NCBI GenBank assembly: GCA_030432015.1
Contig: JAUIHJ010000002.1
Span: forward strand, 1 to 33,374
DNA from: a bacterium
Lineage (GTDB): Bacteria; Planctomycetota; Planctomycetia; Pirellulales; Pirellulaceae
Length of the DNA stretch: 33,374 bases
Direction of reading: 5' to 3'
This document shows positions 1 through 8,619 of the stretch, in pieces. The position numbers and the translations under genes are program-made. Below the pieces are notes generated by a model. The model made no database searches and was not told the DNA's origin. It saw only the letters and a program-made list of their open reading frames with translations. How positions within the stretch are numbered: position 1 is the stretch's first letter; each line of letters opens with the position of its first letter.

Positions 1-1
1 G

Positions 2-2539
2 GGGTCACTGCCGCCTCAATTCACACCGACCGCGGCCGCCCCGGCGATGGCGCGCAGTGTCAGCATCACAGGCCGCACGAGCGTGCCGCCACAGTTGCAG
101 TCGTACCCCAGCGCCGATCCCAACGAAACGGTCGTGGCCATCAGTCCGGGCGTTCGCGTCCGGATCAGCGGCATCGAGAATGTGCCGGGATTGACCAGCG
201 ACGTCGTGACGATCGAAGCCGATCGCGTTGTGGCCTGGACGACCGCCATCGGCAGCTTGAATACCGACGGGCAGTCAATTCAATCGGCGGACGGCGGCGC
301 AGGACGCTGGGAGTTTTATCTGGAAGGCAACATTGTCTACACAGAAGGCGACCGCGTGATCTATGCCGATCAGATGTACTATCACGCCAACGAAAATACG
401 GGCGTTATTCGCAATGCCGAAGCGTTGACGCCGGTCGAGGATTACGAGGGGCTGCTGCGCATCAAAGCGGATGTCCTGCAGCAATTGAATGCCCAGAGCT
501 TCGTCGCATACGGTGCCGCGTTTACCTCCAGCCGCATGGGCGTTCCTCGGTATTGGATGCAGGCCGAAACGATCACCTTTCAGGACAACCAGCGCCCCCA
601 GGTCGATCCCTTTACGGGAGGCGCGGCGGTCGACTATCGCACGGGTGAACCGGCGGTCGAGCACGAGATGTTCGCCACCAGCCGAAACAACTTGCTCTAC
701 GTGGGTGGCATTCCCGTCTTCTACTGGCCGGTCATGGCGACCGATTTGACCAAACCTTCGTTCTATGTGGACCGCATTGGCGTGCGGCGCGACGACGTGT
801 TCGGCACGCAGATTCTTGTTGACTGGGACACGTACCAGGTCTTGGGTTGGAAAAACCCTGCCGACGGGACCAAGTGGACGTTCTCCACGGACTGGCTGAG
901 CGACCGCGGCTTCGGGCTCGGCACCAAGTTTTCCTACGAGCGGACCGAGCTGTTCCACTTTAACGGACCCGTTACTGGCTTCGTGGACGCGTGGGGCATT
1001 AAGGACAGCGGCCTGGATAATTTGGGGCTCGACCGCCGCGCACTTATCCCGGAGGAAGAATATCGCGGCCGCCTGCTGATGCGGCACCGTCATCACCTGG
1101 CCAACGGGTACCAGTTTACGGCGCAAGTTGGGTTGATAAGCGACCGCAACTTTCTGGAAGAATACTACGAGTACGAATGGGATCAACAGAAGGACGAGGA
1201 CACAGCGATTTACCTCAAGCGGTATGTGCTCAACAGCACGTGGGGAGTTCGCGCGTCCGTACGCACCAACGATTTCTTTACCCAGACCGAATGGCTGCCG
1301 CGTTTCGATCATTACTTGCTCGGGCAATCGCTGTTGGGCGATCACTTGACGTGGAGCGCCCATTCGCATGTTGGTTACGCCAACCTCCGTGTCGCCGAGC
1401 CTCCGAGTGCGATCAACCCATCCGAGGTGGCCAAATTCGATCCACTCGCATGGGAAAAGGAGGTCGAAGGGATCCATGTCAGTACGCGACAGGAAATTGA
1501 CTGGCCGATCCAGTTGGGTGGGATCAAGGTGGTCCCCTATGCGTTGGGCGAGCTATTCAATATTGGCGAGGATCGCGACGGCCAGTCGCTCACCCGGGCC
1601 TTGGGGCAGACCGGCATGCGGGCGAGCCTACCGATGTGGCGAGTCGAACCTGGAGTCCGCAGCGAGTTGCTGAACCTGAACGGGCTTGCGCATAAAGTCA
1701 CCTTCGAGACGGAATTCCTGTATGCCGACGCGGACCAGGATATCGACCAGTTTCCTCTCTACGAAGAGTTGGACGACGACTCCGTGGAGGCCTTTCGTCG
1801 GCGTTTCTATTTCGACACGTTTATGGGCGTTCCCGGCGGTGATGTGCCCCGGCGTTTCGACGAACGCAACTATGCGTTTCGCAGCGGGATGCAAAGTGCC
1901 GTCACCGCACCCAGCACTGCCATCGCTGACGATCTGATGCTTCTCAAATCGGCCATTCGCCAGCGCTGGCAGACCAAACGCGGTATGCCGGGTCATGAAC
2001 GCATTGTCGATTGGATCGTGCTCAATATCGAGGGAAGCTACTTTCCCAAGGCATCGCGTGACAACTTTGACGAGCCGTTTGGTCTACTCAATTACGACTT
2101 CCGTTGGCACGTGGGCGATCGATTGACACTGCTTTCGGACGGGTACGCCGATACATTTGCGGATGGATTACGAACGATCTCGCTGGGTGGCCGGATCACA
2201 CGCCCGGAACGCGGTAGCGTCTATTTGGGAATGCGGTCGATTGAAGGACCGATCAGCAGCAGTATTCTGACCGCGGCGCTCTCCTATCGAATGACCGACA
2301 AGTGGATTCTCTCCGGCGCCGCCTCGGTCGACTTTGGCGAAGTCGGTACGATCGGGCAAAACCTGGCCGTAACGCGGGTGGGCGAGTCTGTCTTGCTGCG
2401 GATCGGTGGCTACGTTGATTCCAGCCGCGACAATGTTGGCATCAGTTTTGCCATCGAACCCCGTTTCTTGCCAAGCAGCAAGTTGGGCCGCGTGGGTGGT
2501 GTGACCATTCCGCCGGCCGGCGCCTATGGCTTGGAGTAG
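2..2539 (+). CDS. lptD: LptD-like outer-membrane LPS-assembly protein, 5'-truncated
   Basis: Probable LptD/OstA-family beta-barrel, which would insert lipopolysaccharide into the outer membrane at the end of the Lpt bridge. The frame is open from base 2, so the ATG at 47 is probably internal and the signal peptide lies outside the window. After the ATG, residues about 80-160 look like the periplasmic OstA/LptA beta-jellyroll, with short strands such as WEFYLEGNIVYTEGDRVIYAD. The rest, from about residue 220, is rich in alternating aromatic/polar strands as in an outer-membrane barrel (for example YVGGIPVFYWPV near 220). No cysteine occurs in the visible protein, so the disulfides that control E. 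coli LptD are impossible here. It is followed after 5 bp by dgkA, a lipid-related neighbour. The family call is fairly secure; substrate specificity is inferred. Confidence 0.8.
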   Translation, partial: GSLPPQFTPTAAAPAMARSVSITGRTSVPPQLQSYPSADPNETVVAISPGVRVRISGIENVPGLTSDVVTIEADRVVAWTTAIGSLNTDGQSIQSADGGAGRWEFYLEGNIVYTEGDRVIYADQMYYHANENTGVIRNAEALTPVEDYEGLLRIKADVLQQLNAQSFVAYGAAFTSSRMGVPRYWMQAETITFQDNQRPQVDPFTGGAAVDYRTGEPAVEHEMFATSRNNLLYVGGIPVFYWPVMATDLTKPSFYVDRIGVRRDDVFGTQILVDWDTYQVLGWKNPADGTKWTFSTDWLSDRGFGLGTKFSYERTELFHFNGPVTGFVDAWGIKDSGLDNLGLDRRALIPEEEYRGRLLMRHRHHLANGYQFTAQVGLISDRNFLEEYYEYEWDQQKDEDTAIYLKRYVLNSTWGVRASVRTNDFFTQTEWLPRFDHYLLGQSLLGDHLTWSAHSHVGYANLRVAEPPSAINPSEVAKFDPLAWEKEVEGIHVSTRQEIDWPIQLGGIKVVPYALGELFNIGEDRDGQSLTRALGQTGMRASLPMWRVEPGVRSELLNLNGLAHKVTFETEFLYADADQDIDQFPLYEELDDDSVEAFRRRFYFDTFMGVPGGDVPRRFDERNYAFRSGMQSAVTAPSTAIADDLMLLKSAIRQRWQTKRGMPGHERIVDWIVLNIEGSYFPKASRDNFDEPFGLLNYDFRWHVGDRLTLLSDGYADTFADGLRTISLGGRITRPERGSVYLGMRSIEGPISSSILTAALSYRMTDKWILSGAASVDFGEVGTIGQNLAVTRVGESVLLRIGGYVDSSRDNVGISFAIEPRFLPSSKLGRVGGVTIPPAGAYGLE

Positions 2540-2544
2540 GCGGG

Positions 2545-3009
2545 ATGGACTTAACACCCCATGACAGACAAGCTGGCGATAAGCAAGCCGGGGACAGGTC
2601 GACCGACGGCGCGCAGTCGGATCACACGCAAACTGGCCACAAGCGTACGTGGGTCTCCAAATTCGCGGATGCGTTTCGCGGTGTCTGGCACGGTGTGGCT
2701 GGAGAAAGCAGCTTCCTGATCCATGGACTGGCGGCGGCCGTGGTCGTGACGTTCGCCGGCGCGCTGCGTGTGGCGCCGGGCGAATGGTGTCTGCTGGCGC
2801 TGTGCATCACCGGAGTCCTGGTTGCCGAGTTGTTCAACAGCGCGCTGGAGTCGATGGCCAAGGCGGTTGACGAGCATCACAACCCCGCTCTCGGCTCTGC
2901 CCTGGACATCGCCAGCGGCGCGGTCCTGGTTGCTGCCGGCGGCGCCGTAATTGTCGGCGTGGTCATCTTTGTGCCGTATCTCTGGCCGTTGCTGTTCAGG
3001 GTTGCCTGA
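2545..3009 (+). CDS. dgkA: DgkA-family diacylglycerol/undecaprenol kinase-like membrane protein
   Basis: Small integral-membrane lipid kinase of the prokaryotic DgkA family, which phosphorylates diacylglycerol or undecaprenol with ATP at the inner membrane. The 154-aa protein has a hydrophilic N-terminal extension (1-35) and three hydrophobic segments (about 58-75, 80-97, 122-150). The active-site block AELFNSALESM (94-104) supplies the Glu, Asn and Glu that match E. coli E69, N72 and E76, and E54 matches E28. The later motif reads SALDIASGAV (118-127): Asp121 matches D95, but the residue aligned with catalytic K94 is Leu120. Spacing from E95 to L120 is exactly the E. coli spacing, so the alignment is firm. 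GGAG at 2533-2536 gives an 8-bp spacing to the ATG. Either a lineage variant with altered chemistry or an inactive member. Confidence 0.8.
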   Translation: MDLTPHDRQAGDKQAGDRSTDGAQSDHTQTGHKRTWVSKFADAFRGVWHGVAGESSFLIHGLAAAVVVTFAGALRVAPGEWCLLALCITGVLVAELFNSALESMAKAVDEHHNPALGSALDIASGAVLVAAGGAVIVGVVIFVPYLWPLLFRVA

Positions 3010-3118
3010 GCGGTCCAATGGTTTGCCCGTTTTTGACCACAGCGGCTTTCTTTCGCGCGCCTCAACCGCTAAACAAGGGGCTGGAATTGCTCGCCGCGCT
3101 GCCGATTTCCTGGAATCC

Positions 3119-4162
3119 ATGATGAATTTTAACGACCTCCCTGCGCCGACGACGGTTGAGGAACTGGAGGCGGGGCTGAGCGAGCCGACCGAAGGCGTCG
3201 TGAAGGCCATGGGCGAGTTGACGGGGGATATTCTCGTCTTAGGCGTTGGCGGTAAGATGGGCCCGACGCTGGCCCGAATGGCACGGCGCGCATCCGACGC
3301 GGCCGGCATTTCGCGTCGCGTGATCGGGGTCTCACGTTTCTCCACTCCGGGTTTGCAGCGCCGGCTCAACTGTTGGAATGTCGAGACCGTTTGCTGCGAC
3401 CTGTTAGACCCCGCTGCGATCGACCGCTTGCCGGATGCGGAAAATGTCGTTTTCATGGCCGGCATGAAGTTTGGTGCCACGGCGAATCCCGCGTTGACGT
3501 GGGCCATGAATTGCCATCTGCCGGCGCTGGTCGGCCAGCGCTTTCCCGACAGTCGCATCGCGGTATTCTCGTCAGGGAACGTGTATGGTCTGACTTCGGC
3601 GTCTGGGATGGGTTCGGTCGAATCGGATTCGCCGGCGCCGATTGGCGAATACGCATCGACGATCCTCGGACGCGAACGGATCTTCGAGTACTTTAGTTGC
3701 CTGAATAACACGCCGGTGGTCTCGCTGCGACTGAACTACGCTGTCGAGTTGCGGTATGGTGTGCTGGTCGACCTGGCCAGGAAGATCGTGGAGGACAAGC
3801 CGATCGACGTGTCCATTGGCAGTGCAAACGTCATCTGGCAGTCGGAGGCCAATGCCGTCTCCTTGCAGTCGCTGTTGGTTGCCGAGAGCCCACCGCGTGT
3901 GCTGAATATCGCCGGTCCCGAGTTCTTCCGCATTCGTGATGTCAGCGAGCGGTTGGCCGAGCAACTCAATAAGCGCGTCCGTTTTGTGGGGACCGAAGCG
4001 GTCGATGCACTGCTCAGCAATGCCACCCGGAGCCACCGGCTGTTTCAGCGGCCCACGGTATCGCTCGACCAGATGATTCGTTGGACGGCCGACTGGATCG
4101 CCCGCGGCGGTGAAGACCTCGGTAAACCGACACATTTTGAAAGCCGGGACGGAAAGTACTGA
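3119..4162 (+). CDS. NAD(P)-binding SDR / epimerase-dehydratase-like protein
   Basis: Extended short-chain dehydrogenase/reductase-like protein, 347 aa from the ATG at 3119 (a second ATG follows at 3122). The frame continues up to 2951 but would overlap dgkA and add an untypical Cys/Ser-rich leader, so the later start is preferred. The Rossmann dinucleotide loop is ILVLGVGGKMG (38-48), a second strand NVVFMAG is at 109-115, and the SSGNVYG strand is at 151-157 as in nucleotide-sugar epimerases. The expected YxxxK catalytic pair is Tyr178 followed by Ile182 (YASTI), so the lysine is missing although the following GRERIFEYF helix fits the family. It lies 8 bp before an MFS gene, which suggests uptake and conversion of a sugar or sugar acid. 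Substrate unknown. Confidence 0.75.
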   Translation: MMNFNDLPAPTTVEELEAGLSEPTEGVVKAMGELTGDILVLGVGGKMGPTLARMARRASDAAGISRRVIGVSRFSTPGLQRRLNCWNVETVCCDLLDPAAIDRLPDAENVVFMAGMKFGATANPALTWAMNCHLPALVGQRFPDSRIAVFSSGNVYGLTSASGMGSVESDSPAPIGEYASTILGRERIFEYFSCLNNTPVVSLRLNYAVELRYGVLVDLARKIVEDKPIDVSIGSANVIWQSEANAVSLQSLLVAESPPRVLNIAGPEFFRIRDVSERLAEQLNKRVRFVGTEAVDALLSNATRSHRLFQRPTVSLDQMIRWTADWIARGGEDLGKPTHFESRDGKY

Positions 4163-4170
4163 CCGATGCC

Positions 4171-6015
4171 ATGGATATCAATGAACCAATGAACGAGCCT
4201 CTGCCTGCCGTCAAGACGACCAGCGTGCGACACTGGGTGGTCGGCACCACCGCGTTGATGGCCGTCCTGCTTTACCTCGATCGTTTCTGCATTTCGTTTG
4301 CGGAAGGCTTCATCAAGGAAGACCTCGGATTGGCGGATTGGCAAACCGGCTGGATGCTGGGCTGCTTCTTTGGATCGTATGCGTTGGGCCAGGTCCCGGC
4401 CGGGTGGCTTACCGATCGCTTTGGTTCACGCGTGATGTTGACCACCTACGTCCTGATGTGGTCGCTCTTCACAGCGCTCACGGGGTTGGCATTTGGTTTC
4501 GTCATGTTGATCGTGTTGCGACTGGGGTTTGGCTTTGCACAGGCCGGTGCCTATCCCACGGGCGCAAGCGTTGTTAGCAAGTGGGTGCAATTCGAATGGC
4601 GTGGCACGGCCAGCAGTATCGTTTCAACCGGTGGTCGTCTGGGCGGTTTCCTGGCGTTGTATGCCACGGGGTTTGTGATCGTCTGGCTCACCCCCGCAGC
4701 GACGCCAGCGCGGCTGTCAAACACCGACCTGTTGGACGTGCCCAGGCTTTGCCGGGAATTGGACGGTCAGGGCGAGTTAGACGAAACGGCCGCGCGCGTC
4801 GCAGGTCAGGTCCGAGCCGATTTGTCCACGGACCAACAAGCGGCCGTGCAACAGATTGCCGCCGCGGACGTAGCGTTATCGTTCGCTGTCGATGCTGCCA
4901 CCACGGCAGTCGCTGAGGGGACATCGGGAGCGGCGCTGGCGACCCTGAAAGCCGCCTCCGCAGCGGCGGCTGCCGAATTGGCTGAGGCAACCTCGGAGGT
5001 CAACACGACCGCGATTGTGGCCGGCCTGAATCGCATCATCGAGCAACCTGACTTTTTTTCGGACCAACTATTGGCGACGCTGCCGCTGGAGCGCGAAGCA
5101 GTCCGCACGTTGAAACGCGACCCTGGCGATCGAACCGCGGCCCAGTCGGAACGCGTCAACCGGTTGGTGTTCGAGGCCGTGCATCCTGACAGCGTACGAA
5201 AAATCTATGGCGCCGGTTGGCGCCCCATGATGTTCGTTTACGGTTCGCTGGGACTGCTGGTTGGCGGTTTGACATGGATCAACTGTCGCAATTCGCCGAA
5301 CGACCATCCCGGTTGCAACGCCGCGGAAGTTGCCCTGATCAACCGCGATCCACGCATGTCCGCCAACGCTGGCGGCGCCGTGACGTCGGTTCCCCTGTGG
5401 CCGCTGATCTGTAGCTTCAGCATGTGGTGCAGTTGCGTTGCGCAGTGGTGTACCAATGTTGGCTGGGTCTTCGTGGTGACCTGGGCACCGCGCTATTTTC
5501 AGGACGCGCATCATGTGCCCCTGGAGTCGCGGGCGTTGATGGTCGCCATCCCGCCTCTGGCCGGATTGGTCGGGATGTTTTGCGGGGGTACGCTGACCGA
5601 TGTGATGGTGCGTCGCTTCGGCGTTCGTTGGGGCCGTGCGTTGCCAATGTCGCTGACCCGCTTTCCCGCCATGGGGGCCTATCTGTATTGCCTGACACAC
5701 CCTTCGCCGTGGACGGCCGTGGTCATGTTTTCGATTGTCACGTTCTTCACAGGACTCGGTACCGCATCGGTCTGGGCCTATTGCCAAGATGTGGGGGGCA
5801 AGCAGGTCGGGTCGATTCTGGGGTGGGGGAATATGTGGGGGAATTTTGGTGCCTTTGTGACCCCGCCGTTCTTGATCTGGATTGTCGGTCCGAACAAGAA
5901 TTGGGATTTGGCCTTTATGGTCTGCGCCGGCGCATTTCTTGTCTCCGGCCTGGTCGCTTTGGGCGTCAATGCCACGATCCCCATTGCGCAAGTCGATGAG
6001 GTCACCGAAAAGTAA
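4171..6015 (+). CDS. MFS transporter with a large insert between TM5 and TM6
   Basis: Inner-membrane secondary transporter of the major facilitator superfamily, closest in style to the organic-anion/hexuronate (ACS) group. It is 614 aa, against about 430-450 for the family. TM1 starts near residue 22, the motif-A loop GWLTDRFGSR is at 78-87, and TM5 ends near 173. Residues 174-347 are a soluble Ala/Glu/Asp-rich block that looks largely helical. The normal fold resumes exactly at the GWR (349-351) that opens TM6 in this family, and the second six-helix half is intact. With the N-terminus inside, the insert would face the periplasm. The gene probably shares a transcript with the upstream SDR gene. 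A CDS this intact argues against a frameshift or pseudogene; the transported substrate cannot be told. Confidence 0.85.
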   Translation: MDINEPMNEPLPAVKTTSVRHWVVGTTALMAVLLYLDRFCISFAEGFIKEDLGLADWQTGWMLGCFFGSYALGQVPAGWLTDRFGSRVMLTTYVLMWSLFTALTGLAFGFVMLIVLRLGFGFAQAGAYPTGASVVSKWVQFEWRGTASSIVSTGGRLGGFLALYATGFVIVWLTPAATPARLSNTDLLDVPRLCRELDGQGELDETAARVAGQVRADLSTDQQAAVQQIAAADVALSFAVDAATTAVAEGTSGAALATLKAASAAAAAELAEATSEVNTTAIVAGLNRIIEQPDFFSDQLLATLPLEREAVRTLKRDPGDRTAAQSERVNRLVFEAVHPDSVRKIYGAGWRPMMFVYGSLGLLVGGLTWINCRNSPNDHPGCNAAEVALINRDPRMSANAGGAVTSVPLWPLICSFSMWCSCVAQWCTNVGWVFVVTWAPRYFQDAHHVPLESRALMVAIPPLAGLVGMFCGGTLTDVMVRRFGVRWGRALPMSLTRFPAMGAYLYCLTHPSPWTAVVMFSIVTFFTGLGTASVWAYCQDVGGKQVGSILGWGNMWGNFGAFVTPPFLIWIVGPNKNWDLAFMVCAGAFLVSGLVALGVNATIPIAQVDEVTEK

Positions 6016-6032
6016 TGTGTGTCGGGGCTTCG

Positions 6033-6084
6033 GCCAGCCGGCAGTTGGCAAGAGCCGTTGCCAGCCGGCAGTTGGCAGTTGGCA
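6033..6084. repeat. 18-bp direct repeat in the MFS-recQ convergent spacer
   Basis: The sequence GCCAGCCGGCAGTTGGCA occurs at 6033-6050 and again at 6060-6077, 27 bp apart, and GTTGGCA repeats once more at 6078-6084. TGGCAA (6046-6051) and TTGCCA (6058-6063) can pair around a 6-base loop. The spacer lies between two convergent stop codons, so it may help end transcription from both sides, but no T-run follows either arm. Confidence 0.6.
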
Positions 6085-6112
6085 AGGGCAACCGTGGCGG
6101 CGTGCCATGGCG

Positions 6113-8029
6113 TCACGCGTCGGTCATTCGCTTGAGCACTTCTTGGAATGGGACATCCGCAAGCTTGCCAAACAGGGGATGTGACCGGAGTTTTGCTTTG
6201 GCCAGGCGAGGTGACGGCACACCGCACAGGAGCCGTGCCATAACGATGGGTTGCGACAACACCTCGGGATGTTGCTGCCGGAGTTTGGTGGCGTCGTCCC
6301 AGGTCTGTTCAGGAATCGGTGCGAAAAAACGCTCGGCAAGCTGCACGGGCGTTTTCTGTTCGCACCAGGTGCAATGGCCGCACGGTTGTTCCAGCGGAGC
6401 ATCAAAGTGTTCACACAGGGCGGCGACTTGGCAGGCGTCGCCCTCAATCCAATCCACGACCTGCTGCAAACGACCAATTTCCCGGGCTTCGCGCTGCAGC
6501 GACGATTCGTGCAACTGGGCGGCCAGTGCGGTCATGTCCTTGGGCGACTTAAGGCGGCGGTAGCGATTGCGCACGCCGGCGACCTTCAGTTCGAGCATTT
6601 GCTGTTCGCCCAAGTAATCCAGAGCACGCACCAAGCGTTCGCGCGGCTGCTGCAAGGTTGTCGCTACGGCGTCCAAGTCCAGGCTGAACCATGAGCGGGC
6701 CTTGCGGGCGTGCCGGAAAACGTTAGCCAGAAATTCGCGCCGTTCCCCATCAAATTTTGCCAGCATTTCCGCCGATGCCAACCGCGGCTTGAACTGGTAT
6801 TGCGAATAGAACGGGGTTCCGCCCTCAAGGTAGCCCTGCAATTCGAGGTACGTCAGCAGCGTGCGTACGACCAGAATGCGAATATCATGAAGCCCCGACA
6901 GATCGTAATAGCTCACGTCGAAATCGACGTCGCGTGAGAAGATGTCGTCCACAAAGGATTGCACGGCTTCGCCGGTGGGCGTATCGCCGTAGACAAAGTT
7001 TTCCAATGGGTTCATGTCATCGGCACAGGCCAGGAGATGACAGATCGAAGGCTGGCCGTCGCGACCGCTGCGACCCGTCTCCTGTGAGTAATTCTCCAGG
7101 CTCTTGGGCAAGTTGTAGTGGTATACGTAGCGTATATTGGCTTTATCAATCCCCATGCCAAAGGCAATGGTGGCGACCACGATGCCGCGATCCGAGGCAA
7201 TGAACCAGTCCTGGACGGCAGACCGCACATCGTCTTTGAGGCCGGCATGATACGCCTTGGCGGGTAGCCCCGCGGCCGACAGCCTGTCGGCGACCTCCAC
7301 AGCGGTGCGCTGCAAGGTCACATAAACGATCGTGGGGCCAGGCTCACGATGGCGGATCTGTTCGAGCAAGAAGGTGTCGCGTTGGTCTGCAGAAACGGAG
7401 GACGTGATCACGGCCAGATTTTCTCGGTAGAAGCCCGTGCGAACCGCACATTCTGGTTCGATCTGAAAGGCGCGACGGATGTCTTCCAAGACCGCGCGAG
7501 TGGCGGTGGCCGTAAGCGCCAGGACACATTCGGCCTGACAATTGCGTGCGAAGGTGGCGAGCTTCAAATAGTCGGGCCGAAAGTTGTGTCCCCATTCGGA
7601 GATGCAATGGGCCTCATCGACCGCGAACAAGGACACTCGGGTCTGCAGCATGGATTCGCGAAAACGTTCGTTATTGAAACGCTCGGGAGCCACATAGAGC
7701 ATCTTCAGACGTCCGTCTCGAAAACGCGCCATCACGTCCCGGTACTCGTCAGCCGACAACGTGGAATCCAGTCGCTCGGCGGCAATCCCCTTCGCAACCA
7801 AGGCGTCGATCTGGTCCTTCATTAAAGCGATCAGCGGTGATACGACCAACGTTACCCCAGGCAACAAGATTGCCGGCAGTTGGTAGCAGAGCGATTTGCC
7901 GCCCCCGGTTGGAAAGACCGCCGCCGCCGAACGTCCCGCCAACAAGTGCCCGATCACGTCTCGCTGGCCCGGTTGAAATTGGTCGAAGCCGAAGTGCTGT
8001 TGAAGTTCTTGCTGAAGATCCTGAGGCAT
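6113..8029 (-). CDS. recQ: RecQ-family ATP-dependent DNA helicase
   Basis: Superfamily 2 3'-5' DNA helicase of the RecQ family, acting in recombination and fork repair. It is 638 aa from the ATG at 8029; an upstream in-frame TTG at 8038 adds three residues and is less likely. The Q-motif/motif 0 FGFDQFQPGQRDVI is near residues 13-26, Walker A TGGGKS at 41-46, motif II DEAH at 138-141 with the aromatic-rich loop just after it, and motif VI QETGRSGRDG is present. A winged-helix-like stretch follows. Cysteines 533, 539, 550, 553 and 556, including CGHCTWC, form a likely zinc site near the C-terminus instead of directly after the helicase core as in E. coli RecQ. No clear HRDC domain is seen. No good Shine-Dalgarno precedes the start. 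Convergent with the MFS gene. Confidence 0.93.
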   Translation of the reverse strand: MPQDLQQELQQHFGFDQFQPGQRDVIGHLLAGRSAAAVFPTGGGKSLCYQLPAILLPGVTLVVSPLIALMKDQIDALVAKGIAAERLDSTLSADEYRDVMARFRDGRLKMLYVAPERFNNERFRESMLQTRVSLFAVDEAHCISEWGHNFRPDYLKLATFARNCQAECVLALTATATRAVLEDIRRAFQIEPECAVRTGFYRENLAVITSSVSADQRDTFLLEQIRHREPGPTIVYVTLQRTAVEVADRLSAAGLPAKAYHAGLKDDVRSAVQDWFIASDRGIVVATIAFGMGIDKANIRYVYHYNLPKSLENYSQETGRSGRDGQPSICHLLACADDMNPLENFVYGDTPTGEAVQSFVDDIFSRDVDFDVSYYDLSGLHDIRILVVRTLLTYLELQGYLEGGTPFYSQYQFKPRLASAEMLAKFDGERREFLANVFRHARKARSWFSLDLDAVATTLQQPRERLVRALDYLGEQQMLELKVAGVRNRYRRLKSPKDMTALAAQLHESSLQREAREIGRLQQVVDWIEGDACQVAALCEHFDAPLEQPCGHCTWCEQKTPVQLAERFFAPIPEQTWDDATKLRQQHPEVLSQPIVMARLLCGVPSPRLAKAKLRSHPLFGKLADVPFQEVLKRMTDA

Positions 8030-8301
8030 GGCAAACAATCCGTGATTGCGACGACGAGTGAATGGACGTGGAATCGCGAGTCAAGGTGTGCCGAGGACCG
8101 GCAATTCGCGAACAGGTGCATGAGCTTGGCAGATGGTGGACGCACTCGCTAGAGGACGACTTGATGAATACCAGTAAATACCTCTCGTATTGGCCAGCTA
8201 TCGCATGCGCGAATCTTCCGTCTTACCCTTGGATTTTGGGGGTGCCGGAGTTTGTGGCGTAAGCTTCCAGCTTGCGATGTGCGAACGATGGCAAGTCGTA
8301 C

Positions 8302-8388
8302 CGTGTCATGGGGACCGCATCATGAGGGGTACGCGTCGTGGGACGCCGCGTCATGGTGACCGCGTCATGCTGACCGCGTCATGGTGAC
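8302..8388. repeat. Tandem 14-bp repeat array
   Basis: Three head-to-tail copies of the unit CGCGTCATGGTGAC lie at 8347-8360, 8361-8374 (one change) and 8375-8388. Three more degenerate copies of 14-16 bp precede them at 8302-8346. The last unit runs directly into the left arm of the inverted-repeat element at 8383. Confidence 0.75.
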
Positions 8389-8460
8389 AGGCACCTTTTT
8401 CGCCGTTCAGCCCTGTTTCCCTGTTCGATCCGTTGGGCGGCGAAAAACGAGCCAGTCCCC
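8383..8460. mobile_element. REPIN/MITE-like non-coding element with 23-bp imperfect terminal inverted repeats
   Basis: The left arm 8383-8405 begins GGTGACAGGCACC and the right arm 8438-8460, read on the other strand, begins GGGGACTGGCTCG. Both then continue with TTTTTCGCCG. Nineteen of 23 positions match, and the inner 10 bp are perfect. The arms flank 32 bp with no coding capacity. This is the architecture of REPIN or MITE elements mobilised in trans, for example by REP-associated tyrosine transposases. No transposase is in the window. No clear target duplication is visible because the left side abuts the tandem array. Confidence 0.6.
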
Positions 8461-8610
8461 AGATCGGCGCCGAATTCCGCTCGATCATTTCGATCCGCTC
8501 TTGGCGCGCGACCGGCACAACGGCCAGTCGTTGTCCAGATGTCCTCTCCGGAGGTTCGTGGCGCAGGCCGCTTGGCTGATTCTCGCAGTTCGTGGTTTGG
8601 CTTGCCAATA

Positions 8611-8619
8611 TGGTAAACT
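8611..8619 (+). promoter_or_regulatory. Possible extended -10 promoter for the HEAT/TPR gene
   Basis: TGGTAAACT matches an extended -10 (TG-N-TAnnnT), about 80 bp before the ATG at 8697. No matching -35 hexamer at 16-18 bp is convincing, so this is a weak call. Confidence 0.2.

Noticed and set aside
2951..3118. Longer start for the SDR-like protein
   Set aside because: The extension overlaps dgkA and has a Cys/Ser-rich sequence unlike the family; the ATG pair at 3119/3122 suits the Rossmann start.
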